Positions 35,274 through 45,707 of a stretch of 64,000 bases of DNA are shown here, one piece after another. Origin of the DNA: Diphasiastrum complanatum (taxonomy: Eukaryota; Streptophyta; Lycopodiopsida; Lycopodiales; Lycopodiaceae). The translations under genes were made by a program, and so were the position numbers. Under the pieces are notes generated by a model. It was not told the origin of the DNA, made no database searches, and worked only from the letters and a program-made list of their open reading frames with translations. Each line of letters begins with the position of its first letter. The first letter of the stretch is position 1. The stretch lies in the NCBI GenBank assembly GCA_029204225.1, contig CM055095.1:20325348-20389347 (forward strand). Reading direction: 5' to 3'.

Positions 35274-35796
35274 GCTGATCATCAAACATTCCATAAGCTT
35301 TTCTTAATGCTCTTTCTAGCTTCGTTTCTTTCTTAGCTTAGAGCTTAGTATTGCTACTCGTGCAAATCACATTTCAGTGAAAGTCCTTCAGATGGAGTTT
35401 CAGCTACTCAGAGATAGCTTAAGTACGTGGTTTCTATCTGCAATTGTCTTGTGCTCATCATCATCTGATTTTGTACATGATACATGCTGAATCAATCTAC
35501 CTCTTTATTGCGATCAGTATTATGTCAGAATGTATGCATCTCTGTGATTGTTTGTAACTGATAATCTCTTATTGTTTTTGTTTGATAATTTAATACTTCA
35601 TTGTTTGGCTATGAAATCATTGTAGTGCTAATGATTTCAAAGTTGGTCACTACAAGATTGAACATGACTTCTGTCATTATGTTTTGTTCAATATTGATAG
35701 GCGTAGTCATGCATTAGGAAAGAAGGCTCTATTCTGCCGCGCTCGATAAGTTGCCACATCTTTGACCTGTCATTTTTGCATTCCCTCTTTCAAACA
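35274..35796 (+). mobile_element. Right part of a copia-type LTR interrupted by the LARD
   Basis: It ends CTTTCAAACA directly before a PBS-like TGGTACTAGAGC (35797-35808), close to the copia consensus TGGTATCAGAGC. The last 150 bases (TTTTGTTCAATATTGATAGG, CGTAGTCATGC) resemble the 3' end of LTR-A. The other half, with the TATA box, lies left of the LARD. Confidence 0.7.
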
Positions 35797-36009
35797 TGGT
35801 ACTAGAGCTCTAATAATTTATATCAGAGCATGCCTATATGATATCAGAGCGATGATGTTATAACCAGAAGCTCTAATACTTGATATCTTTCACGATATCA
35901 AATCGATATCATTAGATACTTTTCATAATATCATATTCTTCAATCCGTGGTATCAAATTTCAGTATATAATAGTTGATTTCCAATTGTAGCACAACACTT
36001 ATCTTATCG

Positions 36010-36340
36010 ACTTACAAGTTTTTGGATGTATCGTTTATGCGCAAATTCTGTATGATCTCAAGAAAAAGCCAGACTTCCATAGTATCAAATCGATTTTCAT
36101 TAGCTACACTACTTCAGATAAAGCTTATAAGTTGTATGATCCCGTGTCAAGTCGAAGATATTCACTAGCCGGGATGTCATCTTCATCGAAGATAAGTTTA
36201 TCAACCTCAAAGGCAAGGGCAAAGCTCATATAGCCGAACTATCAGACTCTCCCAAATTATTGAACTCTTTAGTTCCAAAGTCGAGTATTCCTATTGAAGG
36301 TCCTAGCTCATCTACTCGAACAACTTATCAATAGCAAATC
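36010..36340 (+). pseudogene. Copia integrase C-terminal fragment
   Basis: It encodes LQVFGCIVYAQI, KKPDFHSIKSIFISY, TTSDKAYKLYDP, then with frame slips FIEDKFINLKGKGK-like sequence, matching the integrase tail at 20685-21001. A purine-rich AGAAGGGAGGTG near 36350 may be a polypurine tract. The sequence between the PBS at 35797 and 36010 is short and AT-rich, so gag, protease and the integrase core are deleted. Confidence 0.75.
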
Positions 36341-36366
36341 CTATTGGAAGAAGGGAGGTGTGTGAG

Positions 36367-36888
36367 TGTGAGAAACAAAATTAGCTCGAAAAGAAAATGA
36401 ACACAAAAAGAAGCAAACTCAAAACTCGAACGAGAAACGAACTCGAACGGAATGTGTTCGTGCGCAGCGGAATGAGCTATATTACTTCTTCCCTAAGCAT
36501 GACTATGCCTATCAGAAATGAATAGAACGTTAGTGATAGAAATCATGGTCGATCTGATTATGTAGCCAAACATTAACAAAACACCAGAAGAGTAATTTGT
36601 TGCAAACAACTAGACAAATTATTTGTCGCGAAAGAGCTAGACTGAGCTCGACTGATAATCAGTCGCGAATGATTCGCGAAAGACAAGACTAAATATTAGT
36701 CGTCAACAACTAGACGAATAATAACTCACAAAGAACAGATTACCAGATTGAGCAACAAGAAAGTCAGACAAAATGAAATAAGCATAGCAATCTCGACACA
36801 AATATGAACGCAGAACAAAAGAGCTGTTATCAGATTAAGTATAGCAAAATATACATGTCAATAATGCGGTAGAGCACAAGACAATAGC
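36367..36888 (-). mobile_element. LTR-A 3' half
   Basis: On the minus strand this matches the second half of LTR-A: CTATTGTCTTGTGCTCTACC, the ATTCGCGA block, GGCGTAGTCATGC and GTTCGTTTCTCGTTCG, ending TTTCTCACA at 36367. The 5' half is deleted and the fragment joins RT coding sequence at 36889. Confidence 0.82.
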
Positions 36889-38342
36889 GGCTCCTCTTCC
36901 TGCTTGGTCTGGGGACATTGATCCTTTGACAAATGCAGGCCTAGATCCATCGGTGAGTGAGCTAATTTACAATTCATTAGATTGTATCTGTTAAGAATTT
37001 TGTGAAGATACCTTTGTTGAGTGATGTAAATCAGTCGTCTCGCTCTGTCTTTGTAGATCTGAATGCCTAGATAGAAGTGAGCTTCATCCAAATCAGTCAT
37101 GTCAAACTCTGAAAACAACATCTGCTTAGAATCCTTGATCAAATTGGTATTGTTGCTGAAGAGCAATGTATCATCCATGTATCACGTGATGATAATGAAG
37201 GATTGTTGCACTGACTTGGAATAGACGTTGCAATCAACAGTGCTTGGTTTGAATCCTTGTTTGATGAGGAATGTGTTGATCCTCTAAAACCAAGCTTTGA
37301 CAGATTGTTTCAAGCCGTACAATGCTTTGTGGAGTTTACAGACATGATTCTTCATACCTTCCACAACGTATCCTTCAGGTTGGATCATGTAGATGTCTTC
37401 TTGTATAACTCCATTCAGATGGGTTGTTTGTACATCAAGTTGATGTACCTTGAGGTTGGCAGTTGCAGCATAAGACAGGAGCATTTGGATCGATGAATGT
37501 TTGATTACTGAATTGAAAGTCTCGTTGTAGTCGATGTTGGGGATTTGAGTGAATCCTCGTGCTACCAGTCTTGCCTTCCCACGATCAATTGCTCCATTGG
37601 CATTGTATTTGACCTTGAAGATCCATTTGCAATCATTGATATTGCAGTCAATAGGAGCTTCAAATAGTGACAACGTTTGGTTCTTTATCAGAGAAGAATA
37701 TTCTCTATCCATAGCTTCTCTCCAGAGATCAGAGTATGTATTATCAACCTGTATGTATTATCAGATGAAGTATATCTGATTAGGATGGTTTTGAGACCTT
37801 GGAAGTCCAATTTCTTCCTCGTGTGTTTTGGGATCTGCATGTAGGCAATGCATCCAAACACTCTTAGATTCTTCACAGAAGGCTTAGAGCTTGTCCACAC
37901 CTTGTGGGGTGTCTTGTCTGAGAGGGCCTTGGTCGAACATTTGTTCCAGATGTAAGCTGCAGTGGAGACAACTTCGGCCCAGAATCTCTTGGGCAGTGAT
38001 GCATGCGCTAGCATACATTTGGCTAATTCAACCAGGGTACAGTTTTTTCTCTCGGCTAAGCCATTAGACTGAGGATTGTAAGGAGTAATGAATTGTTGCT
38101 CAATGTCTTGGCTTTGGCAGTACTCCTCAAACTCAACAGAGATATATTCTCCACCATTGTCTGACCTTAAGCGTTGATCATCTATCCAGTCTCCTTTTCT
38201 ACATGCTCCTTGAAGATTCAGAAGTAGTTGAAGGCTTCTGATTTCCTCTTTATAAAGTACACCATAGTCCTTCTAGAAATTCATCAATAAAAAATATAAA
38301 ATACCTTGCATCCTTCAGCGAAGGATTTTATATACAACATAG
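36889..38342 (-). pseudogene. Copia integrase-RT, least deleted copy of the LTR-A family
   Basis: Right to left: integrase with DNGGEYIS and NGLAERKNCT, LAHASLPKRFWAEVV, VFGCIAYMQIP; then RT DCKWIFKVKYNANGAIDRGK, FTQIPNIDYNETF, VHQLDVQTTHLNGVIQED and LHKALYGLKQSVKAW. The palm YMDDTLLFSNN is preceded by an in-frame TGA. Several frameshifts occur. It retains the stretch deleted in the copies at 17.9 and 20.3 kb and so shows what they lost. RNase H is missing. At 38342 it abuts the RT start of a different copia family. Confidence 0.88.
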
Positions 38343-40776
38343 CTTTATACCATTCTTTGGAGTTCAATGCATCTTCAACATTAGATGGTTCTTCAAAACT
38401 AGATAAAGCATAAGAAGTGGATGAGATACCTCAACTTGCTGTCCTTTGCCTTGATATGTGAGCCTTGATGGCTCCACTTTTGCCCTTGAAGATCTCCTTG
38501 GTGTGATAGGTGGGTTTGCTCCTCCATGAGCTCCTACTCAAAACCAAGATCTTGCTCCTCGGCCATCTTCTTCTTGATTGTTGGAGCACTTGAGCCTTCT
38601 TCAAGCATATGCATATGATGTTCATCAAATATAACATCCCTTGAAACAACAAATTTGTTCAAGGATGGGAGATAGAGTTTGTAGCCCTTGCTTGAGCTAG
38701 CATATCCAAGCATGATCCCTCTTGTGGAAGATGGAACCTCCTTGGTTTTTGTTTCCAATGTCACATGCACATAACATATACACCCAAAAGCTTTCAAGTG
38801 ATTAGGATTGGATTTTTTTCCATACAACATCTCATAAGGAGTTTTTCCCTATTCATCAAGTAGTTTGCACATACAAGAGACTCACCCCAAAAGGATTTGG
38901 GCAAACAAGCATCTAATCTTAAAGCCTTAGAACATTCACATAATGTTCTATTCCTTCTTCCAGCAACTCCATTTTGTTGAGGAGTGTAAGGACAAGAAGT
39001 CTCTTTCTTGATCCCTTCCTCCTCACAAAAGGCCTTGAACTCATTGGATATGAATTCTCCACCATTGTCACTTCTAAGAATCTTGATGCTATGATTATGA
39101 TGCTTTTCCACAAACAACTTGAACTTTACAAAAGTATCAAATACTTGAGACTTGAAGGAAAGTAAGAACACCCAGCAATATCTTGAGTAGTCATCAATGA
39201 AGGTTACAAACATGGATGAACCTCCATTAGATTTGGTGCTAGCAATGTGCACATTCAAGTGTATGAGTTCAAGAGGATGAGATGACTTTGTGATGGAGTT
39301 AGGAAACACCTTCTTATGTGCCTTGGATAAAGCACAAGCTTCACAAACCTTGTCTTCCTTCCCAATAGACCTTGGTAGGCCTAAAGCATACTCCTCCTTG
39401 ATCATAGCCTCCATGGAACCCGAGTTGACATGTCCAAGTCTTTTGTGCCATAAAGTGAAGGTAGATATCTTGCTCTTCTCGGCCAACATGACAACATTAG
39501 TATCCACAGATGCATCCAACTTATAAAGTTTGCCAAGTCTAGTGCCCTTAGCCACTATCTTACCCTTCTTCTTGATGAAACATTCATTTGAAGCGAAGTC
39601 AACATTGAAACCATTGTCTGCCATTTGGCCAACACTTAGTAGATTCTTTGTTATTGTAGGAATGTACAAAACACCTTCTATGTTGATCTTTTTGGAAGAT
39701 CCTAAGCAAAGGGGAATGCTACCAACTCCTTCAATCTTACAAGCCTCATCATTTGCTGTATAGATAGACTTTATAGGTCCATCATAAGATAAGAGAGAAG
39801 AGAAAAACTCCCTTTTGCTAGTCATGTGTGAACTAGCACCCGAGTCAATCCACCAAGGATCTTCTCCTTTGAAGCTTGTTGAAGAAAATATGGACATCAT
39901 GAGAGAGTCCTCATGTGAACTCTCCTCCTCCTCCTCCTCCTCTTTGATCATGTTGGCTTGGCTTTGATCTTGCTTCCTCTTGAAGCATTCCGAAGCATAA
40001 TGCCCCATCTTGCTACAATAGTAGCACTTCACCTTTGATTTGTCCTTCTTGACTTTGGTGGTTGATGGGGATGCCTTTGAGGGTCCTTCTTGATCCTCAA
40101 GCTTTGAAGACTTCTTGAATGTTGATCCTTTGCCTTTGGACTTGCCTTTGCCTTTGGTGAAGAGATCTTGGTCATCTCCACCTTGGATGGAAAGCCTATC
40201 CATCCTCTCTTGCATTTGGCTCCTTCTTGATTCCTCAGCCATGAGTGTGCCTTGGAGTTCTTCAAGTATGGGTAGCTTACCCATAATTGCATATCCCTAA
40301 ACCAAATTGTCAAATTCAAAGCTTAGTCCATTCAATATGAGTTGAACAAGCTCTTCATCCTTGATAGGATCACCTATGAAGGCTAGCTCTTTGTTCAATT
40401 CCTTTACTCTTAGGACAAAAGTATGTGCACTCTCTCCTTTCTTTTGATAGCTTCTATAGATTTGATTCTTCAAAGCTAACATTCTAGTTTGGTTCTTGGA
40501 TTCATAGACCTTTTGCAAAGCCTCTCAAGCATCTTGAGCCGAAGTGCAATCTCCTACCTCTCTTAAGAGTTCATTTGCAGCATTCATTTTTATGTAATGT
40601 AGTGCAACATTGCACCTCTTGATGTATTTGGCTTTTTCTTGAGGATGAATAGGTTCACCCTCCTTACAATTTACAATCTCCATTAGATCTTGCATGATCA
40701 TGATGGATTCCATTCTAACTTTCCATATGGAATAGTTTTCATTAGTATCCAAAAGGTATGCATTTATAGATGCCAT
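38343..40776 (-). pseudogene. Copia gag-protease-integrase, RT truncated
   Basis: From ATG at 40776 one frame runs to 38794 with two nonsense codons (TGA at 40525, TAG at 40297). Gag begins MASINAYLLDTNENYSIWKV; a zinc knuckle CYYCSKMGHYASEC and a protease site WWIDSGASSHMTS follow. GAG-pre-integrase is WHKRLGHVNSGSM. The integrase core has LIHLNVH where the first Asp is Asn, an intact RSDNGGEF, and NGVAGRRNRT where the catalytic Glu is Gly. The frame then shifts to 38830-38534 (FGCICYVHVTLETKTKEV) and ends at the first RT residues (SFEEPSNVEDALNSKEWYKAM). It belongs with the LTR-C 5' LTR and PBS to its right. Confidence 0.93.
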
Positions 40777-41560
40777 CTAGTCTCCTAATCAAGGACTTGA
40801 CACAAATGAAGGTTACTTCTATTGATTTGATTGAAGATCTATCTTATCCCACTTCTTAGGGACCTGAAAAGATCAATAATAGACTTCCTATAAAGATCTA
40901 AGAATGATCTTTAACAAAATCAAATCATAGAATACTAGAGACAATGCACTTGCTTGATTGAAGGAGACAATACTAGTAGAATTGCCTCTCTTTCTTTAAA
41001 GAACATAAAAGCTTCCTAATCAAGAGTGAATTTCAGCAACCTAATATACTTACAAAATCACTTGTAAAAGATCTAAATGGAACTGAATGAGGATGCAACA
41101 CAATCTACTATCCAATCACAAGCAAAAATTGATGAAAAATTGATCTAATTTGGTGCATAAGTCAAGCAATGGTTGGACTGAACCTAAATCACTTTAGGAG
41201 GTGTCCTATACACCTTAGAACAGCTTTGAAGAGTCCCAAAAACTCTGATCTTCCCTCTCCTTGAATTCTAGAAAGCCTCCTCTATGAAATCAGCTCCAAA
41301 ACTCGCTTAGAAATCAATGCTTGGAGCAAGCAAAACTTGTTATCTTGGTAATGTGAATTGAATTCAACTTTGCCTCTGGTTCTAGACACCTAAAAACCTA
41401 CAAATGAAGTCACACAACACCAATCTCCAATGTATTTGACTCACTTTGAGTTCTAGAATCAATGCTAGATGCTAAGATCCAATTTACACAAGATTTAGAT
41501 AAAAAATTGTGATCAAATTAAATGAAATCCAAAGATTTAGCTCATTTCAGTCTTTAAGCT
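40777..41560 (-). other. Untranslated leader of the LTR-C copia element
   Basis: Non-coding sequence between the PBS and the gag ATG. It is longer than usual for a copia leader and has no repeats or open frames of note. Confidence 0.6.
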
Positions 41561-41572
41561 CTGATACCATGT
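41561..41572 (-). promoter_or_regulatory. Primer binding site, tRNA-Met type
   Basis: The minus strand reads TGGTATCAGAGC directly after the LTR end (TTTGTACA), the standard Ty1/copia PBS complementary to initiator tRNA-Met. Confidence 0.9.
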
Positions 41573-42114
41573 ACAAATTACAGAAAATAAGGATCCTAAA
41601 ACACTTTAAATGATGAGGAAAACAATAGATTATGATCTCATAAAATTAGCACAAGTTGAACCATCAAAATCCATCAAAAATCTATGCTTGAACCTCACTA
41701 AATGGCCCAAATCCTTGAAGAAGCCTTCACACGTGTGAAAGTACGGCCTCCCACAGTCTGAGTACTGTACACTAGACCTACATTCAATCCTATAATCATT
41801 AGTAATCACAAGAACTCAAACGATTATGAACATAGAGAGCAATTGCACCATTATGAGAGAAAAATCATGAAATTGCTTGATTGATTTTAGTGAGATATCA
41901 TCACCTATATGTACATGATCCATCACGGTTTTTGGCAGGTATGAGTAGCCTTAAACCTATCCCTAATGCTAATTTTGGTGGATCTTGTATCCCTACCAAG
42001 TTAGGATTGGAATCTTGGAGATCCCTCAACAATGCAAAAACTACCAAAAATAGCTCCTATTTTTTTCTCTCTTGTATCTAAGCATAATTTGGACTCATTC
42101 CAAAGGTTCTAACA
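41573..42114 (-). mobile_element. LTR-C, 5' LTR (542 bp)
   Basis: On the minus strand it starts TGTTAGAACCTTTGG at 42114 and ends CTGTAATTTGTACA at 41573, followed by the PBS. It pairs in sequence with the solo copy at 23238-23776, which lies 18 kb away in opposite orientation. Confidence 0.92.
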
Positions 42115-42117
42115 ATT

Positions 42118-42253
42118 AGGTATACTTGAGAACATCCTTATGAATGGAATCCTATGCTATTTGACACGTGTGACAAGCCACATCATGACCATCTACCTAT
42201 TTACAAGTCATATGACCAAAACTAGTCAAGCTAGAATTGTGAATTTTTAACAT
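42118..42253 (-). mobile_element. LTR-E fragment
   Basis: The minus strand from 42253 reads TGTTAAAAATTCACAATTC, TAGCTTGACTAGTTTTGGTC and GCCACACGTG-like words that match the start of the LTR at 49862. It is cut by the LTR-C element on its left. Confidence 0.7.
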
Positions 42254-42262
42254 TTATCGGAT

Positions 42263-42334
42263 CAATACTGTTGCTGAAAAAAAATGTATCATCCACATAT
42301 AAAGTGATAATGATAAAAGACTACTGCACTGGGA
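42263..42334 (-). pseudogene. Copia RT palm fragment (YVDD box)
   Basis: The minus strand encodes SFIIITLYVDDTFFFSNS, equivalent to the palm box of the LTR-A family copies. Only about 24 codons survive. It joins a helicase fragment of opposite orientation at 42335. Confidence 0.8.
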
Positions 42335-42474
42335 AACTATACGCTGCACTATCGAGAGTAAGAAAGGCATCTTGCATACGAGCATTGGTGAAGGACGTTG
42401 GTGAACTTGCTACCAATTACCAAGTATCAAGATCGTGTACTCCGAAGTGTTATAAGAATGTGGGTGACATGTGA
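42335..42474 (+). pseudogene. PIF1-type helicase C-terminal fragment
   Basis: It encodes TGKLYAALSRVRKASCIRAL and ends at TGA 42472-42474. GxLYxALSRV is the last conserved motif of Helitron/PIF1 helicases. It is inverted relative to the helicase at 42967-43599, which lacks this end, so it is either an inverted piece of that gene or part of another Helitron copy. Confidence 0.65.
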
Positions 42475-42503
42475 TACAGTGCATGCCATCTTCAACTAAG
42501 CAT

Positions 42504-42598
42504 CGTAATTTAGAGTGAATGAATATTGAGTAATCGTAATTTAGAGTGAAATGAATATTGAGTAATCTTAATTTAGAGTGAAATGAATATTAAGCACT
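42504..42598 (+). repeat. Three-copy 31-32-bp tandem repeat
   Basis: CGTAATTTAGAGTGAATGAA and ATATTGAGTAAT form a unit at 42504-42534, 42535-42566 and 42567-42598. The third copy has diverged at its end. It sits just beyond the helicase fragment in the probable 3' region of the Helitron. Confidence 0.9.
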
Positions 42599-42966
42599 AA
42601 AATTGTGGAGGAATTGTGCTATTTAAACACTTGTGGGTTGTTTGCAGGTTTTGGGTGTTTTTGAAGATATCGTGTTTTTGGGTGCATAGGTCTGGAGCAA
42701 TTACATGCATGCGTCCGGTTTGAACCTATGAACTCCGCCGAGGTACATGTCAGGCTTAATTTGAAAGTAGGTGGTCGATGAAAGTGTTTAGAGGATAAAA
42801 GAGATGTAAAGTATGTTTCTACTGTTTATTGGAAACACAAGTATGGTATATTTGGAGTGGTTGGAATAGGTTTGTAACTATGCCTATTAATCCAAGCAAT
42901 GTTTTCTTCATTGTGTTTTAACTTTCTGATGTTGTTCAGGATATGGATATATGTAGGATCACGTTG
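42599..42966. other. Non-coding spacer within Helitron remnants
   Basis: No open frame or recognisable terminus is found. A Helitron 3' hairpin followed by CTRR could not be identified with confidence on either strand. Confidence 0.4.
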
Positions 42967-43599
42967 TCATATGGTCTCATCTAATTCGTAACAGTTTATG
43001 ATTTCATTCCAGTATGAGGTTTCAAATATATCTACTGTGTACAACTCTTTTTTGAATATCCAAGAATCTAAAACAAGGCCAGTTTGGAAGAGGTCACCGC
43101 GAATGATGACATCAAGATTTCCAAAAAAACTAGTTGGTATATGTTTAATGGATCGAAGGCGTTGGTAAGCAAAATCAAATATGCGTTTTCCTATCAAAGA
43201 TATTTCATCGAACACTACAAGTTGCAAGTCATTATATCTAGTTGTCAGTTTTTGAAGTTTATCGCCAGATAGTAATGTCAAGTGGTTTGTGTTTATAGGT
43301 ATATGTAAAGTTGAATGGATGGTGGTTCCACCAATGTTGTATGCAGCTTTCTTGGTATATGCTAGCAATAGACTTTTTGGCAAATCAATATCTGTTGAAT
43401 AGTATTTGTAATAGTGTCGTAATAAACCTTGAACTAAAATAAGCATTGTGAATGTTTTGCCAGTGCCTGCACCACCTGTTAGAAATAAGTTGAGGCATTT
43501 GTCTTGGAATGTTCGTTGTAAATACATGATATCATCGAAAATTAGGCGTTGTTTTTTAGTTAAATTCCTGATATGCTCAAAGTAAGATTGTTGATCCAT
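42967..43599 (-). pseudogene. Helitron PIF1-like helicase, N-terminal half
   Basis: The 210-codon frame begins MDQQSYFEHIRNLTKKQRLI. It has a Walker A motif LTGGAGTGKTFTM at about residues 40-52, IGGTTIHSTLHIP, a Walker B motif LQLVVFDEISLIG, and HIPTSFFGNLDVIIRGDLFQ, where the usual GDxxQL motif carries Arg. It stops after SYWNEIINCYELDETI, before motifs V and VI. In Helitrons this domain is fused to the Rep endonuclease and unwinds DNA during rolling-circle transposition. The Rep segment lies just upstream on the same strand. Confidence 0.9.
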
Positions 43600-43692
43600 T
43601 AGTTTATGTAATGGTGCTGGATTTTCTTGGAGGTTATGTAGTGCATTTAATCTTTGAATGAAACGGATGTCAAGTTGGATGTCATAGTTATG

Positions 43693-44511
43693 TTATTGTT
43701 CATGATATTGATTTCTATTGGAAATGGAATTTTCTGATGTATTGCTTGTATTGGTAGAATGGGTTGATGATACAAGAGTAGTACATGGATTTGGGAACTC
43801 GTAATTAAATTTCTTGGAATTCGTTTGGATGGTATTATAATGGGAATCGTATGCGTCTTTGAGAGTTATGTAATGTTCAGCAATGTTATTTTCAGATTCT
43901 GTAAATGGCTTGTATAAGAGTAGTTGTTCGCAATAAAAGTTTTCAGGATTTTTATGCTGATTATAGTGTACAAATCTTATTATTTGTGGGGTTCTACGTT
44001 TACGAATGCTAGAGTTTGTTATACGATAGCATGAAATATATTCTGCTAAACATAAATGCACATGGGTATTTGGTCGTGAAAGGTATTTTTCAATTTTGGT
44101 TTTGTAGTGTATGTCTGTGGAATCTGGTTCTAGGTTTTGTGATTCGTTTTTGCGTTTTAAGACAAATGCTCGCATATGTTCAGGGTATGTAGTAGTTCGT
44201 GTTGAACTATGTAGAGGAACTGCAAGTACAATGAATGCAGCAAATTGTGCACTCATTTGTTGTGTATTCAAAAGGGCATTGCTCATGTGTTTCAATCGTG
44301 TGAGAGTGTCATCATTATTTTGTATGCTTATTTGTAATGCATTTTTAAGGGTGTTGGAGATACCACTTTCAGTCTTTGTCAAATATGACGTGCAGTAACT
44401 TGCAGCTGCATATGGATCAAGAATGTATTGAATATCTATATTTGCATTCCACAACGCACTAATACGAGGATTGAAAGCGTCAGTATAAATGTCTTGTGGT
44501 GCTCGATGCAA
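43693..44511 (-). pseudogene. Helitron Rep C-terminal / linker region
   Basis: It encodes HRAPQDIYTDAFNPRISALW, NANIDIQYILDPYAAASYC and TSYLTKTESGISNTLK, then RLKHMSNALLNTQQMSAQFA and YPEHMRAFVLKRK. The NPxxLxxWxANIDIQ...DPYAxxxY block is diagnostic of Helitron proteins between Rep and helicase. The form ending in LTKTESGISNTLK with MSAQ resembles the Helentron/Helitron2 branch. The 272-codon frame has no internal stop. Confidence 0.88.
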
Positions 44512-44586
44512 AAAAATTGTTTGTTTTTTAATAGTACTACGTAGCGTCTAATTATAATCGTGAATTGATAATTGCAATGAACTTAA

Positions 44587-45240
44587 TCATGCACTGAATG
44601 TTTCTTGACATGTTGTATCAATTTCTAATATTTTTTCCTGTATATTGTTATGTATTTGTTGATAATATTTTCTTGATTCTAAAGGAGTAAGAATCATCGT
44701 ATATGGCATTGGTGGACGTGGATAGAAAAATCTACAATGTGTTGAGTTTTTTTGTTTGTAATATATCTGTTTATGGTTATGAGTTTGAATGTCCATGTTA
44801 TTTGTAGGTAATTTAGTACAGTCACACGAAATGAAATTGTTAATGAAGTTAATAATATCCTCTATTTCTGTATTATTATAAAGTGGAGCATTTTGTATCC
44901 ATAGTACACCATGGTCATGTTAGCTATCACGATGTTGGAATTTTGTAACGAAAAAGTAATTATTTAATTTACCAATTATTGTGTTATTTTTGGAAAGTAG
45001 TGTTTTTAAAGCGTTTAATTTGCAATTGTAGTATCTTGCACAGGTGGTAGGGTCTGTTCTAATTAGATTCCGTAGGTATGCATTATGGTTACGATAATTA
45101 CAAATAGGGTCAGTATTTGGGTGAAGGTATTTCAAGCATTCTATTAGGGGATCCCTTTGGTTTCTGCACAAGAAAGTGTGATGAAAAATGTTGGTGGTCC
45201 TAATTGACGCATCATGGCGAAAACATTTTTTCATAGTTCG
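44587..45240 (-). pseudogene. Helitron Rep catalytic (HUH) region
   Basis: Right to left: IRTDPTTCARYYNCKLNALK, LNNYFFVTKFQHRDS, one in-frame TAA, then HDHGVLWIQNAPLYNN, CDCTKLPTN, IQTHNHKQIYYK and HCRFFYPRPPMPYTMIL. HDHG is the two-histidine metal site of the rolling-circle endonuclease. RTDPTTCARYY and CRFxxPRPPMPxTMIL are the forms typical of Helentron-type Rep proteins, not of the plant Helitron1 (which has EFQKRGLPHxH). The premature stop just before the histidines and a gap near 44800 disable it. Confidence 0.85.
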
Positions 45241-45279
45241 TGTTTAAAATCTGGAGATGTTCGTATGTGTTCAAAATCT

Positions 45280-45577
45280 TTATAACCAATATTTGATCAC
45301 AGTAGTTGAATATAGCGGTGTATGTTGTAGATCAAGTATTGCATTCATTAGTTTTAAAGGTCTGACTTTTCCAGTCATATAATTTGATTTGTATTCTAGT
45401 TTTTCTTTAAGAGCCACAATAAGGGACACATTGTCATCTATGAAACATGGAAGTATATTTTGTATTTTGTCAAGGTTTGCAACTACATTTACAATGCTAC
45501 CTTTTACACCTAATTGCCCTTTGTAGGTTAAATCTAGAATTTGCATGGACGCAATTCTAGGTGCAAATAGTTTTGAA
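45280..45577 (-). pseudogene. Helitron-like N-terminal domain (upstream of Rep)
   Basis: It encodes LFAPRIASMQILDLTYKGQL, GVKGSIVNVVANLDKIQNIL, PCFIDDNVSLIVALKEKLEY and VRPLKLMNAILDLQ. Helitron proteins carry this APRIxFMQI...GQxGxKGxVVNVP domain ahead of the HUH domain. The frame is continuous, but its upstream end is replaced by a copia gag fragment at 45578. Confidence 0.82.
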
Positions 45578-45707
45578 TGAGAGAGCTTATGCAAATAGTT
45601 TGAATGGCTTATGTAGTGATTTCCATGAGAAACCTGCCTACAATTGAAGACCTTCAAAGTGTGTTGATGGCCGAGGAGAGTAGGAAGGCTCATATCAACA
45701 CTCTTCT
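45578..45707 (+). mobile_element. Copia gag fragment (130 bp) within the Helitron
   Basis: GCTTATGCAAATAGTTTGAA through CCTACAATTGAAGACCTTCA to AGGAAGGCTCATATC duplicates the start of the element at 46768-46890, encoding NLPTIEDLQSVLMAEESRKA. It interrupts the Helitron protein between its N-terminal zinc region and the domain at 45280. Confidence 0.82.

Noticed and set aside
42504-42598. CRISPR-like array
   Set aside because: The units are directly adjacent without spacers and the genome is plant nuclear DNA; it is an ordinary tandem repeat.
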